64,000 nucleotides of DNA from Kineobactrum sediminis. Its GTDB lineage: Bacteria; Pseudomonadota; Gammaproteobacteria; Pseudomonadales; Halieaceae. Each line of letters opens with the position of its first letter. The stretch's first letter is position 1. The notes beneath the pieces are model-generated. The model ran no database searches. It saw only the letters and a list, made by a program, of their open reading frames with translations, and was not told the DNA's origin. The stretch lies in the NCBI RefSeq assembly GCF_002868715.1, contig NZ_PKLZ01000008.1:372001-436000 (forward strand), written 5' to 3'. Both the position numbers and the translations under genes were made by a program. This document shows, one piece after another, positions 25,654 to 34,975 of the stretch.

Positions 25654-26616
25654 TCAGTCCTGCAGTTGATCCCAGACCTGCTGGTCCCGCTCCGCGGTCC
25701 AGATACGAGGCCAGTCAATACCCTCGAACTCATCCCACAGGCGCTGCACATCAAATGGCAGGCAGTGCTCAAAGATCGGCCAGCGGCCGAATTTGGGTTC
25801 GAGGTGAGCATGCGTCGCTTCAAAAGCCTGTTTCAGGGTGCCGCCCGCTTTATGCACTTCGCCAACCTTGGTGATCATGCCCTGCAGGAAACCGCGGGTC
25901 TGTTCTATCGCGGCATTCACTGCCTCATTGCCGCGCGCGGTAGCACCGCGACCGCCAATCAGGGTCTCGGCACCGTATTGCTTGACCTTGTCCAGCGTGC
26001 TGGTGGCCCAGTCAAAATGGAACGCGTCGCCGGTATACAGCGCCGCTTCGGCTTCAACGAGGTCGCCCGCAAACAGGATCTTGTGTTTGGGCAACCAGGC
26101 ACAGATATCGCCGGCGGTATGGCCACGCCCGCAATACTCCAGCACCAGATCCCCGCGATCACCGCCGAGAGGAATCTCCAGACGATCATTAAAGGTGATG
26201 TCCGGATGGGTCAGGCCCGGAATACCTTCCGGTTCACGGAACAGCCGCGGCATACGCCCAAACTCGCTATCCCAGTCCTGCTTACCCCGTTCGTTGATGA
26301 GGAACCGGGTTTGTTCGTGGGCGATAATGGAGTCCGCTCCAAACTCGGAGGCACCCAGCACACGCACGGCGTGATAATGGGATAACACCAGGTAGCGGAT
26401 CGGCTTGTCGGTATGCTCCCGCAATTTTACCAGCCAGTCCCTGGCCGCCTTGGGTGTGGCGCGCGCCTCAAACGCAATCAGGAAATCCTCGGCTTCAATC
26501 GCACCGATATTCGGGTCGCCCTCTGCGGTCAGGGCATAGACGCCATCGGCGAGAACTTCCAGCGTTTCAACTTTGTCGCCGAGGTCGGCGGAGGATGCAA
26601 ATGGTTTTTTGGCCAT
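25654..26616 (-). CDS. Metallo-beta-lactamase-fold protein with degraded metal motif
   Basis: The 320-residue protein has the MBL fold (VLSHYHAVRVLGA, GRGHTAGD, LFAGDLVEAEA). The HxHxDH motif reads His80-Tyr-His82-Ala-Val84-Arg85, so the Asp and His of the second half are lost, and the distal His loop, usually GHG, reads GRGA. His in GHTAGD and Asp in AGDLV remain, so at most one metal site is left. Typical relatives are glyoxalase II or aryl-ester/lactone hydrolases; this one may use a single metal or bind a ligand. It leads the operon with marR and P450. The function is not known. Confidence 0.82.
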   Translation of the reverse strand: MAKKPFASSADLGDKVETLEVLADGVYALTAEGDPNIGAIEAEDFLIAFEARATPKAARDWLVKLREHTDKPIRYLVLSHYHAVRVLGASEFGADSIIAHEQTRFLINERGKQDWDSEFGRMPRLFREPEGIPGLTHPDITFNDRLEIPLGGDRGDLVLEYCGRGHTAGDICAWLPKHKILFAGDLVEAEAALYTGDAFHFDWATSTLDKVKQYGAETLIGGRGATARGNEAVNAAIEQTRGFLQGMITKVGEVHKAGGTLKQAFEATHAHLEPKFGRWPIFEHCLPFDVQRLWDEFEGIDWPRIWTAERDQQVWDQLQD

Positions 26617-26667
26617 GGGAGAAATTTGCCTTAGCTAATGGGTTTCAGAGACCAACATAGCACAAAT

Positions 26668-26793
26668 TAGTTGCATAATGAACTATCTCTGGCTGATATC
26701 CAGGCCGAATGGGTCACCAAACTACGTTTTAAAACGCGGAAATTCATTGTAAGAGGGAAAACCGTGCGTTATATTTTGTTTCGTTTGCAACTA
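26668..26793. promoter_or_regulatory. Divergent regulatory region between the MBL-fold operon and the FAD hydroxylase
   Basis: The 226-base gap contains TAGTTGCA (26668-26675) and its reverse complement TGCAACTA (26786-26793), a perfect 12-base palindrome CGTTTTAAAACG (26725-26736), and TAGTT/AACTA arms around 26668-26685. These are plausible operator elements for the second MarR. It is not the same sequence as the 17318 palindrome family. Confidence 0.4.
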
Positions 26794-26842
26794 TTGTCAT
26801 GTTGGGCATTGCGCCCGGACCCGTATGCTGGAGAAAGGCCCA

Positions 26843-28531
26843 ATGGTGAGCACCTACACCAACCCGGAATATCCATACCGTAAAAGCCCGGATCAAAGCG
26901 CCGCATCACCGGTGCACCATCCGGTCATTATTATCGGCGGTGGTCCCGCGGGGCTGGCGGCAGCCATGGACCTGGCACTGCACGGCGTTGCCAGTGTCGT
27001 GCTCGATGACAACAACACTGTCAGCGTGGGCTCCAGGGCCATTTGCATCGCAAAACGCACTCTGGAAATCTGTGACCGGTACGGGTGTGCAGAGCCCATG
27101 ATAAACAAGGGTGTCACCTGGAATCTCGGCCGGGTCTATTTTCATGAAGACCAGATTTACGAATTCAACCTGCTACCGGAATCGCACCACAAAGTACCCG
27201 CGTTCATTAATTTGCAGCAGTATTATTTTGAAGAGTACATGGTGGAACGCTGCATGGAGATGCCACTTATCGACCTGCGCTGGCTGCACAAGGTAGCCGC
27301 GGTAGACAGCTCCACAGAACAGGCCACTGTCGTCGTGGATACAGAGGATGGCCCTTATACCATGACGTGTGATTACCTTCTGGTGGCGGATGGCGCCAAC
27401 AGTCCCATCCGCGACTCCCTTGGCCTGGAGAGCAAGGGTCAGGTCTTTGAAGATCGTTTCCTGATTGCAGACATCGTCATGAAAGCCGATTTCCCGGCGG
27501 AACGCCGCTTCTGGTTCGATGCCCCCTTCCATCCGGGCCAGTCTACCCTGCTGCACAAGCAGGCGGACAACGTCTGGAGAATCGACTTCCAGCTGGGCTG
27601 GGATGCGGACCCGGAAGAGGAAAAGAAAATAGAAAAGATAAGGCCCCGAATTGAAGCGATGCTGGGCAAAGAGACCGAGTGGGATCTTGAATGGGCCAGC
27701 GTCTACACGTTTCGCTGTCGCAAGATGGACTCGTTTATCCACCAGCGCGTATTATTCATGGGCGATGCCGCGCACCAGGTATCTCCCTTCGGTGCCCGCG
27801 GCGCCAATGGTGCGCTCCAGGGTGTGGAAAACCTGTGCTGGAAACTGGCAGCGGTATTGAAGGGACACGCAGCGCCCTCCCTGCTGACTACCTATGACAC
27901 TGAGCGCCAGCATGGCGCAAGTGAAAACATTCTGCACTCGACTCGCGCAACGGACTTCATGACGCCCAAAAATCGGACCACGCGCATTCTGCGCGATACT
28001 GTGCTCGATCTGGCGCGGGAGTTCCCATTTGCCCGTAGCCTGGTAAACAGTGGCCGCCTGTCTACGCCCTGCACCTATGAGGATAGCCAACTCAATACAG
28101 CTGACTCTGACGTATTCAGTACCGCAATGCGCCCGGGTAGTGCCTGTATAGATGCCCCGGTTACCACTGCGGAAGGTCCTGCGTGGCTGCTGAACAAACT
28201 CGGCGACCGCTTTGTGCTCCTGGTCTATGGTGACGGGGATACCGAACAGCAACAGGCGCTGGCGACCGCCGTTAGAGAACTGCATACAAGCGGCATTCGG
28301 GCGGACGTATTGCGTGTCACGCGGAATACCAGCCCTGCCGCGGAACCGGGCGAGATCGGCGACCCGGACGGCATACTGGCGCAACGTTACGATATGCAGC
28401 CCGGCACCGTGTACCTGATTCGCCCGGACCAGCACGTCGCGGCACGCTGGCGTAAAATGGATGCCGAACTCGTCATAAAGGCAGTACATAAAGCGCTGGG
28501 CGCATCAATGACTCAGGAGCAGCCCGCATGA
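26843..28531 (+). CDS. mhaA: FAD-dependent aromatic hydroxylase, probable 3-hydroxyphenylacetate 6-hydroxylase (MhaA-like)
   Basis: The 562-residue flavoprotein hydroxylase has IIGGGPAGLAAA near residue 32, a DG motif in VADGAN, and MGDAAHQVSPFGARG for the FAD pyrophosphate/ribityl site, plus a thioredoxin-like C-terminal domain as in phenol-hydroxylase relatives. ATG at 26843 follows GAGAAAGG; an in-frame ATG at 26825 is weaker. The next gene is a small DUF2783/MhaB-like protein and then hmgA. In Pseudomonas putida U, MhaA with the small coupling protein MhaB makes homogentisate from 3-hydroxyphenylacetate, which fits this order. Substrate specificity is inferred only from context. Confidence 0.85.
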   Translation: MVSTYTNPEYPYRKSPDQSAASPVHHPVIIIGGGPAGLAAAMDLALHGVASVVLDDNNTVSVGSRAICIAKRTLEICDRYGCAEPMINKGVTWNLGRVYFHEDQIYEFNLLPESHHKVPAFINLQQYYFEEYMVERCMEMPLIDLRWLHKVAAVDSSTEQATVVVDTEDGPYTMTCDYLLVADGANSPIRDSLGLESKGQVFEDRFLIADIVMKADFPAERRFWFDAPFHPGQSTLLHKQADNVWRIDFQLGWDADPEEEKKIEKIRPRIEAMLGKETEWDLEWASVYTFRCRKMDSFIHQRVLFMGDAAHQVSPFGARGANGALQGVENLCWKLAAVLKGHAAPSLLTTYDTERQHGASENILHSTRATDFMTPKNRTTRILRDTVLDLAREFPFARSLVNSGRLSTPCTYEDSQLNTADSDVFSTAMRPGSACIDAPVTTAEGPAWLLNKLGDRFVLLVYGDGDTEQQQALATAVRELHTSGIRADVLRVTRNTSPAAEPGEIGDPDGILAQRYDMQPGTVYLIRPDQHVAARWRKMDAELVIKAVHKALGASMTQEQPA

Positions 28532-28749
28532 GCAGACTCATTACTGACAATAATTTCACCGACCCGGACGCTTTTTACGCGGCACTGGCCAACCTGTATC
28601 GTGACCGCAGTGAAACCGAAAACGAGGTTGTTAATGCCCGCCTGATTCTGCTGCTGGCAAACCAGGTTGGCGACCAGCGGATACTGCAGGAAGCACTCTC
28701 CATTGCCGGCCAGGCCACTACTCAGGATACCCAACACCATGTCAGCTAA
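28528..28749 (+). CDS. mhaB: Small DUF2783/MhaB-like partner of the FAD hydroxylase
   Basis: The 73-residue protein is mostly helical, with [13 protein letters not shown] near the start and a central [14 protein letters not shown] helix. It overlaps the hydroxylase stop by ATGA and in turn overlaps the hmgA start by 11 bases. Small proteins of this type accompany homogentisate-pathway hydroxylases and are proposed to couple oxygenation to NADH use. A second copy with the same layout lies at 30039. Assignment to DUF2783 is from memory of the family, not a search. Confidence 0.75.
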   Translation: MSRLITDNNFTDPDAFYAALANLYRDRSETENEVVNARLILLLANQVGDQRILQEALSIAGQATTQDTQHHVS

Positions 28750-30067
28750 CGCCTCACTTCCGGATCTGATGTATCTCAACGGTTTTGGCAACGAACACGA
28801 AACCGAGGCCCTTGCCGGTGCGCTGCCCATAGGCCGGTTCAGCCCGCAGCGGGTCAACTACGGTTTATACGCTGAACAATTCAGCAGCACTGCTTTTACC
28901 GCACCCCGTGCGAGCAACCGGCGAAGCTGGTTATACCGGATACGCCCCTCGGTCATGCAAGGGGATTATGAACCCTACGTCGGCAATCACGGCCAGCTAT
29001 GCACAGGGCCCTTGGCCGGACCTGTTGCACCCAACATGCTGCGCTGGGATCCACTCCCGATACCGGCGACTGATGTTGACTTTGTAGACGGCCTGACCAC
29101 TATCGTGACCTGCGGCGACGCCATGGCCCAGGGCGGGATGGGAATCCATCTTTACGCCGCCAACCAATCCATGGGCAACCGGTTTTTCTATTGCGCTGAT
29201 GGCGAGTGGTTGCTCATACCCCAGCAGGGCGCTTTGCTGTTGCGGACCGAATGCGGTCGCCTGCTGCTGCAGCCGGGCGATATCGGCGTCATCCCCCGAG
29301 GGATGAAATTTGCCATAGACCTACCCGCCGGACCGGTACGGGGCTATGTCTGCGAGAATTATGGCGCGCCGCTGATTCTGCCGGAACGCGGCCCGGTCGG
29401 CGCCAACGGCTTTGCCAATGATCGCGACTTCCAGTATCCCGTGGCCGCCTATGAAGATGTTGAGGGTGACTTTGAGTTGTTGTGTAAGTTTGCCGGCAAC
29501 CTGTATCGCGCGCCGATCGGGCACTCCCCGCTCGATGTAGTCGCCTGGACCGGAAACTCTGCACCCTACAAATATGAACTGGCGCGCTTCAATGTCATGG
29601 GCTCGGTGAGCTACGACCATCCGGACCCGAGTATTTATACGGTACTCACCTCCCCTTCTGACACCGCCGGCGTTGCCAATGTGGATTTCGTGATCTTTCC
29701 ACCGCGCTGGATGGTCGCTGAAAATACCTTCCGCCCGCCCTGGTATCACCGCAATGTCATGAGTGAATATATGGGCTTGATCGAGGGCATCTACGATGCC
29801 AAGGAAGAAGGCTTTCTCCCGGGGGGCAGCAGCCTGCATAACAGTATGTCGCCCCATGGTCCCGAGGCCGCCGTATTCGATAAGGCAAGCAACGCGGAGC
29901 TGGTACCGGACCGCTACCAGAATACTCTCGCCTTCATGCTGGAATCACGCTATGTGATGCAGCCGACACCGTGGGCACTGGCTACGGAGCTGCGTCAAAA
30001 GGATTATATTAACTGCTGGAACGGTCTGGAGAAAAAATTTACAGGTCGGGACCAGGGCGCCCGATAG
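28739..30067 (+). CDS. hmgA: Homogentisate 1,2-dioxygenase
   Basis: The 442-residue protein matches HmgA from [14 protein letters not shown] at the start to the metal site. The iron ligands are visible in [15 protein letters not shown] (His and Glu) and [12 protein letters not shown] (His). It opens homogentisate to maleylacetoacetate with non-heme iron and O2. ATG at 28739 was chosen because the family begins about 15 residues before GFGNEHE; the frame extends further upstream inside the small gene. Isomerase (hmgC) and fumarylacetoacetase (hmgB) are not in the window. The 3' end overlaps the convergent small gene at 30039 by 29 bases. Confidence 0.95.
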   Translation: MSANASLPDLMYLNGFGNEHETEALAGALPIGRFSPQRVNYGLYAEQFSSTAFTAPRASNRRSWLYRIRPSVMQGDYEPYVGNHGQLCTGPLAGPVAPNMLRWDPLPIPATDVDFVDGLTTIVTCGDAMAQGGMGIHLYAANQSMGNRFFYCADGEWLLIPQQGALLLRTECGRLLLQPGDIGVIPRGMKFAIDLPAGPVRGYVCENYGAPLILPERGPVGANGFANDRDFQYPVAAYEDVEGDFELLCKFAGNLYRAPIGHSPLDVVAWTGNSAPYKYELARFNVMGSVSYDHPDPSIYTVLTSPSDTAGVANVDFVIFPPRWMVAENTFRPPWYHRNVMSEYMGLIEGIYDAKEEGFLPGGSSLHNSMSPHGPEAAVFDKASNAELVPDRYQNTLAFMLESRYVMQPTPWALATELRQKDYINCWNGLEKKFTGRDQGAR

Positions 30068-30263
30068 ACTCAGCGGTGTCGCAGTTGGCCAGGGCCGTGG
30101 CAATGGCTTCACTGACGAGGCTGATGTCCGGGATGTGGTGTGCCAGCAGCAGCGAAAGCTTGGCCAGCAATAACGTTTCCCGCTCCGGGCCAACCTGGTC
30201 AATAGCCTCTGCGAGCAGGTCGTAGACCTGCTCAAGATCGGCAAACTCGAGGGTTTCATTCAT
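30039..30263 (-). CDS. Second DUF2783/MhaB-like small protein
   Basis: The 74-residue protein has the same plan as the 28528 product: a helical segment with [14 protein letters not shown], then [16 protein letters not shown]. It begins inside the end of the second FAD hydroxylase (8-base overlap) and is therefore its likely partner. Its 3' end overlaps the end of hmgA tail to tail. Each hydroxylase thus has its own small protein, which argues for a specific pairing. Confidence 0.72.
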   Translation of the reverse strand: MNETLEFADLEQVYDLLAEAIDQVGPERETLLLAKLSLLLAHHIPDISLVSEAIATALANCDTAESIGRPGPDL

Positions 30264-31962
30264 CGCATGGCACTCCCAATGCCCGGTTCATGGCGGCTAT
30301 AGTGGCAACGGCATTCGCTTCTCGCCAACGTCCTGCCACGTGGCGGTCCGGACGCACCAGATACAGCGAGCCGGGGATTGCACCGTAGGTCCGTGCAAGG
30401 TGACCAGCCGGATCCGGCAAAGTCCATTCCCCCGCAAAATCAACTGCGGTGCCTGTCCCAATCACCAGTGTGCGCAGTAATGGGTCCAGTTTTCGCAAAT
30501 GTTCAGCCAGTGATGGAATGGCGGCATCCACAGGCTCTTTTCCTGCAAAGTAGAGCACATTAAATCCACGGCCAGGATAGTCCAGTAAAAAGTCATCATT
30601 ACCCAGCCGAATATTCTGTAACGGCGCGCCCGGCGGCGGACCGGCGCTAAAGTCGCTGGAATCCTGATCCGGTGAGGTCAATGGGCTCTGGTCATAAATC
30701 CACGGCTGGACCTGCCGCGGGTCGGCGAACGGGCGCACAAAATCCTGTGTTAATGACAGCTCCAGCACCGCCTTGCGCATCAGGACATAGCCGCGGGTGG
30801 GCGGTGTCATGAAGCGTGAACTCTTGCCCGCGTTGCGGAATACATCCAGCGTTGCGCCCCGCCGCTCCGGCGTATAGCTATCGAGTAACTGGTGACCGGC
30901 GCCGTCGCGCAACTGGTACGCCAGTTTCCAGCCCGCGTTGACCGCATCGGCAATACCGTTATTCAGCCCCCGCACACCAAAAATGGGAACAATGTGCGCA
31001 GCATCCCCGATAAAAAGAACCCGCCTGTGGCGATAGTCGTCGAGACATAACGTATTGGCGGTGTAGATGCTCCACCACTCCAGTTCCCAGCTGCCGGTAT
31101 GATCGATCATGGTGAGAATATCAGCGACCCGTGCACGCACAGTAGCCTCGCTAACAGCCTCTTCCAGATCCGCGCCTGCAGGCACCTGCCAGTCGACCCG
31201 CCAGATATTGTCCGGTTGCTTGTGAATCAGGATGGTAGCCTGCGGGTTAGCGGAAGATTCAAAAAATGACCTGCGCTCGGTGGGGAAATCATGCTCCATG
31301 CGCAGGTCCGCAATCACGTAGTTCCCCGGCAGGTTTTTGCCATTGAGGCGCAAGTCCATCAGGTTGCGGACCGCGCTGCGGGCACCGTCCGCGGCCAACA
31401 GGTAGCGACCTTTTGCGCTGTAACTACCCTCTGGTGTTTCTACCTGCAGTTCTACGGCATGCTCTGTTTGTACAACACCACTGACTTCCGACTGCCAGCG
31501 AATATCGATCAGCTCCGGATATTTTGCCGCCTCGTCAACGAGAAACTGCTCGATATACTGTTGCTGAATATTGTACATCGGGTAAAAACGCTCATCCTCC
31601 GGATTCGGCATCGCGAACCGGTAGATCAGCTGGTCCCTGAAATAGCAGCGGCCGCTTGTCCAGCCCAGGCCCTTGGCGAGAAAGCGATCGACAACACCCA
31701 GCTGCTGCAGTGTTTCAAAACTGTATCGGGAAACGCAGATCGCCCGACTGCCGTCGTTGAGCGTATCTTTTTGCTCGAGCACGACCGAGGCAATACCCAG
31801 GCGCGCCAGGGTCAGGGCTGCCACGAGCCCTATAGGGCCGGCACCGACAATCAGAACCGGATGCAAGGGTGACTCGCCCGCAAGCTCTGGCGGCGTCCTG
31901 AAGGGATAGGTGGGATAATCGAAATACAGGGAGTCCAGCTCACGCCGGCCGGCAGGTCTCAT
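30256..31962 (-). CDS. FAD-dependent aromatic hydroxylase (second, MhaA-like paralogue)
   Basis: The 568-residue flavoprotein shares the architecture of the 26843 product: an N-terminal YPTYPFRTP segment comparable to EYPYRKSP, IVGAGPIGLVAA, AADGAR, and IGDAAHIVPIFGVRG, ending with a similar PGSLYLVRPD-HVAGRW element. It is a clear but divergent paralogue. With the small gene at 30039 it forms a second hydroxylase pair facing hmgA from the other side. It may hydroxylate a different hydroxyphenylacetate or an early aromatic acid; the substrate cannot be read from sequence. It ends the long minus-strand run from the amine dehydrogenase cluster. Confidence 0.85.
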   Translation of the reverse strand: MRPAGRRELDSLYFDYPTYPFRTPPELAGESPLHPVLIVGAGPIGLVAALTLARLGIASVVLEQKDTLNDGSRAICVSRYSFETLQQLGVVDRFLAKGLGWTSGRCYFRDQLIYRFAMPNPEDERFYPMYNIQQQYIEQFLVDEAAKYPELIDIRWQSEVSGVVQTEHAVELQVETPEGSYSAKGRYLLAADGARSAVRNLMDLRLNGKNLPGNYVIADLRMEHDFPTERRSFFESSANPQATILIHKQPDNIWRVDWQVPAGADLEEAVSEATVRARVADILTMIDHTGSWELEWWSIYTANTLCLDDYRHRRVLFIGDAAHIVPIFGVRGLNNGIADAVNAGWKLAYQLRDGAGHQLLDSYTPERRGATLDVFRNAGKSSRFMTPPTRGYVLMRKAVLELSLTQDFVRPFADPRQVQPWIYDQSPLTSPDQDSSDFSAGPPPGAPLQNIRLGNDDFLLDYPGRGFNVLYFAGKEPVDAAIPSLAEHLRKLDPLLRTLVIGTGTAVDFAGEWTLPDPAGHLARTYGAIPGSLYLVRPDRHVAGRWREANAVATIAAMNRALGVPCDE

Positions 31963-31980
31963 AACTTTGGATGCTTCCCG

Positions 31981-32352
31981 TTATAGTGACTCGAACAGCT
32001 TGGCCACAATATGCCATTGGCCATCGACTTCCAGCAACTGAAAATGGTTCACGAAATCCATACCCATATACCCGGTTTCCCGTAATACAGCGGTGGCGAT
32101 GCGACCATCGATGTGAACAGTATCAATGCGGGCAATGTAACGCAAACCCGAGTCAAGCGGTGCGGGATTGGCGCCTACCGCAGTGAAAAAAGGCTCCGGG
32201 CTGCCGGTCACGAGTTCACCCGCCAGATACCCGCTCAGTATCGCCGAGTGGTGGAACAAGGCCCGCAGTGCGAGCACATCGCCGCGGGCACAGGCATCGA
32301 TATAGGACTGAATGACGGCTTGCACTGCAGACAAGGACTCTACCCGTGGCAT
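31981..32352 (-). CDS. NTF2-like / SnoaL-type small protein
   Basis: The 123-residue protein has an NTF2-like pattern: an N-terminal helix with AVQAVIQSYIDACARGD, FHHSAILSGYLAG, and a C-terminal strand NHFQLLEVDGQWHIVAKLF. Relatives bind small aromatic or polyketide ligands and some are isomerases or cyclases; others have no known role. ATG at 32352 (MPRVESL) is taken as start because the longer frame runs into the upstream deacetylase gene. It lies 18 bases before the second FAD hydroxylase in the same direction, so it is probably cotranscribed. The function is unknown. Confidence 0.72.
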   Translation of the reverse strand: MPRVESLSAVQAVIQSYIDACARGDVLALRALFHHSAILSGYLAGELVTGSPEPFFTAVGANPAPLDSGLRYIARIDTVHIDGRIATAVLRETGYMGMDFVNHFQLLEVDGQWHIVAKLFESL

Positions 32353-32386
32353 CGGCCTGGTTCCTCCGGCGAAGTCAGACCAGACG

Positions 32387-33511
32387 TCAGGATTGGCACG
32401 GCAGCTTCTCCAGCAGCGCTTCCGCCAACGCAATAGCCTCTGCCTGGTGGGGCTGCAAGTCCTGGCCACCCAGAGCCGCATGCATTTCCATGAAGGGATC
32501 GACTGTACCCGTCACGGCGCCACTGAGCTCTTCCATCACCGCAAGTCCGAAAAAGGGCACGGTCCAGGTGTTGTAACCGCCCTCGTGACACATCAACAAG
32601 CGACCGTCGCAATGACGCTCAGCGGCATGACGCAACTTGCGGGTCAGGCTGCGGTAGCCGTCACTGTGCATTTGCATTCGTCCCAGGGGATCGTAGGCGC
32701 CGGCATCGAAACCCGAGGGCACGATGATCAGCTGCGGCTTGAAACGGTCAAGCGCGGGAATGACCACCCGGTCCCAGGCTTCCTCATAGGCACCGACACC
32801 GCTACCAGGAGGCAGCGGTACATTGATGTTGAAGCCGGTTCCGGCGCCGGAGCCATTCTCGTGTCGGTAACCGGAGTCCGGCGGAAAGCAATTGTCCTGA
32901 TGCACGGAAATGGTTAGCGCCCGCGGGTCCTCGTAAAAGGCACTCTGGGTACCGTTGCCGTGGTGTACATCCCAATCGACAAAGGCTACGCGTTCCAGCC
33001 CAAAGCGCTCGAAGGCGTGAAAGCCGGCAATCGCCGCATTACCGAACAGGCAGAAGCCCATGCCCATATCCGCTAGAGCATGGTGGCCCGGGGGTCGCAC
33101 CAGGGCGTAGGCATTGTCGATTTCCTCCGCCATGAGGGCCTCCAGCGCTGCCAGCACACCACCCGCCGACAGAATGGCAATTTCATAGCTGCCTCGGCCC
33201 AGGGGCGTAAAAGGGCCGGCGTCGCCACCCACATCTGCACTCAGCGCCCTGACCTTTTCCAGGTGCTCACGGGTGTGAAAGCGCAGTATCTCCTCCTCAG
33301 TAGCCTTTCTCGGTGCAATAGTGTGGAGCTGCTGGGTCAATCCCGCCACCTCCAGCAGATTGCGGAAGCGGCGTTTGGTTTCCGGATTTTCCGCGTGTGT
33401 GTCCGGCTGTACCGGATTGCCATAGGGCATCGGCCCGGCGTAGTTGCCAGTGTTGTGCCACATGTAGAGCTCGTGGGCGACGAAGCCCGTCTTGCGAGTA
33501 GCGGCTTGCAT
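32387..33511 (-). CDS. Histone-deacetylase-superfamily amidohydrolase
   Basis: The 374-residue protein has the HDAC/acetylpolyamine amidohydrolase fold. The zinc site is visible in DWDVHHGNGT (Asp and His) and SGFDAGAYDPLG (second Asp), and the catalytic His pair lies in RPPGHHA. The Zn enzyme removes acyl groups from amines in the bacterial members. The start MQAATRKTG at 33511 was chosen because the longer frame enters the amidase; it starts 4 bases after the amidase stop. Next to an amidase, two TonB receptors and an aromatic amine dehydrogenase, it could release amines from N-acyl precursors (inference). Confidence 0.88.
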   Translation of the reverse strand: MQAATRKTGFVAHELYMWHNTGNYAGPMPYGNPVQPDTHAENPETKRRFRNLLEVAGLTQQLHTIAPRKATEEEILRFHTREHLEKVRALSADVGGDAGPFTPLGRGSYEIAILSAGGVLAALEALMAEEIDNAYALVRPPGHHALADMGMGFCLFGNAAIAGFHAFERFGLERVAFVDWDVHHGNGTQSAFYEDPRALTISVHQDNCFPPDSGYRHENGSGAGTGFNINVPLPPGSGVGAYEEAWDRVVIPALDRFKPQLIIVPSGFDAGAYDPLGRMQMHSDGYRSLTRKLRHAAERHCDGRLLMCHEGGYNTWTVPFFGLAVMEELSGAVTGTVDPFMEMHAALGGQDLQPHQAEAIALAEALLEKLPCQS

Positions 33512-33515
33512 GCCG

Positions 33516-34964
33516 TTACCTCCGTGTTTGGAAGTGGGATTGGGGCTGGTCCGCGAACTGCGGCCAGGGGTGGGACTGTTCCAGGCTTGCGGCCAGCGCC
33601 AGCAAAAGGTCTTCGCGACCCTGACGGGCGGCGAACTGAATACCGAATGGGAGGCCGCTGTCGCTGCGCCCCAGGGGCAGGGAAATAGCCGGCTGCCCGG
33701 TGACATTGAATACTGCGGTAAAAGGGGCGTCGCGGAAGACGTGATCGGTCCAGCTGCGCGCCGTGTAATTGCCTCCGGCAGATGCGTGCTCACCGATACG
33801 CCAGGGCAACTGTGCCACCGTTGGTGTCACCAGAATATCCTGATGGGTAAAAAAATCACCAAAGTCGCGACTGACCAGGTTGAAATAGTCCTCCGCGTGT
33901 AACAAGTCCACTGCCGACAGGCGCAAGCCGTGCTCGTAAATTGCCAGCGTTGCCTGCTCCAGGCTATCAGCGTCGGCCTTGCGCCCAGTGGCGGCGCAGA
34001 TATCCACCACCCAGTGGGCGATGTGGGCGGACCAGAGATCCGTGTTGGCCTGGGCAAAACGGTCCCCATCCAGTGCCGGCGCGCCTTCCTCCACCTGGTG
34101 CCCCATGCCTGCCAGCAAACTTGCGGTAGCCTCCAGGGCAGCGCGAATCGCGGGATCAACCGGGACTCCCGACCAAGAGTTTGCGGTAAATGCAATACGC
34201 AAACCGGCAGGCAGCAGCAGCGATTCCGCATAGGGCCGATCCGGTGGCGCGATAACATAGGGATCACCGATGCCTGGACCCTGCACCGTGTCCAGCATGG
34301 CCGCGCAGTCGCGCACCGTGCGGGTGAGCACGAATTCGATACCCAGACCGCCGAGGCCATCGGCGGCACCCGGACCTATGGGAACCCGGCCGCGACCGGG
34401 CTTCAGGCCCACCAGCCCGCAACAGGATGCTGGTATCCGAATCGAGCCGCCACCGTCATTGGCATGGGCAACCGGCACAATCCCCGCGGCCACCGCGGCG
34501 GCACTGCCGCCACTGGAACCACCGGGACTGCGCGATACATTCCAGGGATTGCGGGTCGCACCACAGGCCACGGTTTCGGTGGCGCAGTTGTATCCCATCT
34601 CTGGTACCGCAGTCCGCCCCAGAGTCATCAACCCCGCCTGCCGGAAGCGGGCCATGAGATCAGAGTCAGCTGGTGCCTCCAGGCCTTCGCCGAGTCGGGA
34701 GCCCATTTCAGAGCGCCGGCCTGCAGCCTGCAGCACCAGGTCCTTGATCAGGAACGGCACCCCGGCCAAGGGCGCAGCCGGCGGCACTTCCGCCACAATG
34801 GCATCGACGTCATCGAAAACCTCTACCAGGGCATTGATCCTGGGATTCCAGTCTGCAGCCAGGATCAGCGCGCACTCGGCAAGTTCCGCCGCGCTGACCT
34901 CGCGCTTACGCACCAGTTCCGCCAGCCCCAACCCGTCATACTGCAGGTATTCCGCTACATCCAT
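33516..34964 (-). CDS. Amidase-signature hydrolase
   Basis: The 482-residue protein has the Ser-cisSer-Lys triad: Lys in FLIKDLVLQ, the serine-rich SPGGSSGGSAAA with the cis-Ser, and the nucleophile Ser in DGGGSIRIPAS. Family members hydrolyse amides and carbamates. It is cytoplasmic with no signal peptide visible. It precedes the deacetylase-family gene in the same transcript, and follows a TonB receptor by 11 bases, so it may act on imported amides. The substrate is not visible; an aryl-ethylamide or arylacetamide would match the neighbours. Confidence 0.9.
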   Translation of the reverse strand: MDVAEYLQYDGLGLAELVRKREVSAAELAECALILAADWNPRINALVEVFDDVDAIVAEVPPAAPLAGVPFLIKDLVLQAAGRRSEMGSRLGEGLEAPADSDLMARFRQAGLMTLGRTAVPEMGYNCATETVACGATRNPWNVSRSPGGSSGGSAAAVAAGIVPVAHANDGGGSIRIPASCCGLVGLKPGRGRVPIGPGAADGLGGLGIEFVLTRTVRDCAAMLDTVQGPGIGDPYVIAPPDRPYAESLLLPAGLRIAFTANSWSGVPVDPAIRAALEATASLLAGMGHQVEEGAPALDGDRFAQANTDLWSAHIAHWVVDICAATGRKADADSLEQATLAIYEHGLRLSAVDLLHAEDYFNLVSRDFGDFFTHQDILVTPTVAQLPWRIGEHASAGGNYTARSWTDHVFRDAPFTAVFNVTGQPAISLPLGRSDSGLPFGIQFAARQGREDLLLALAASLEQSHPWPQFADQPQSHFQTRR

Positions 34965-34975
34965 TTTCCCGCGCC

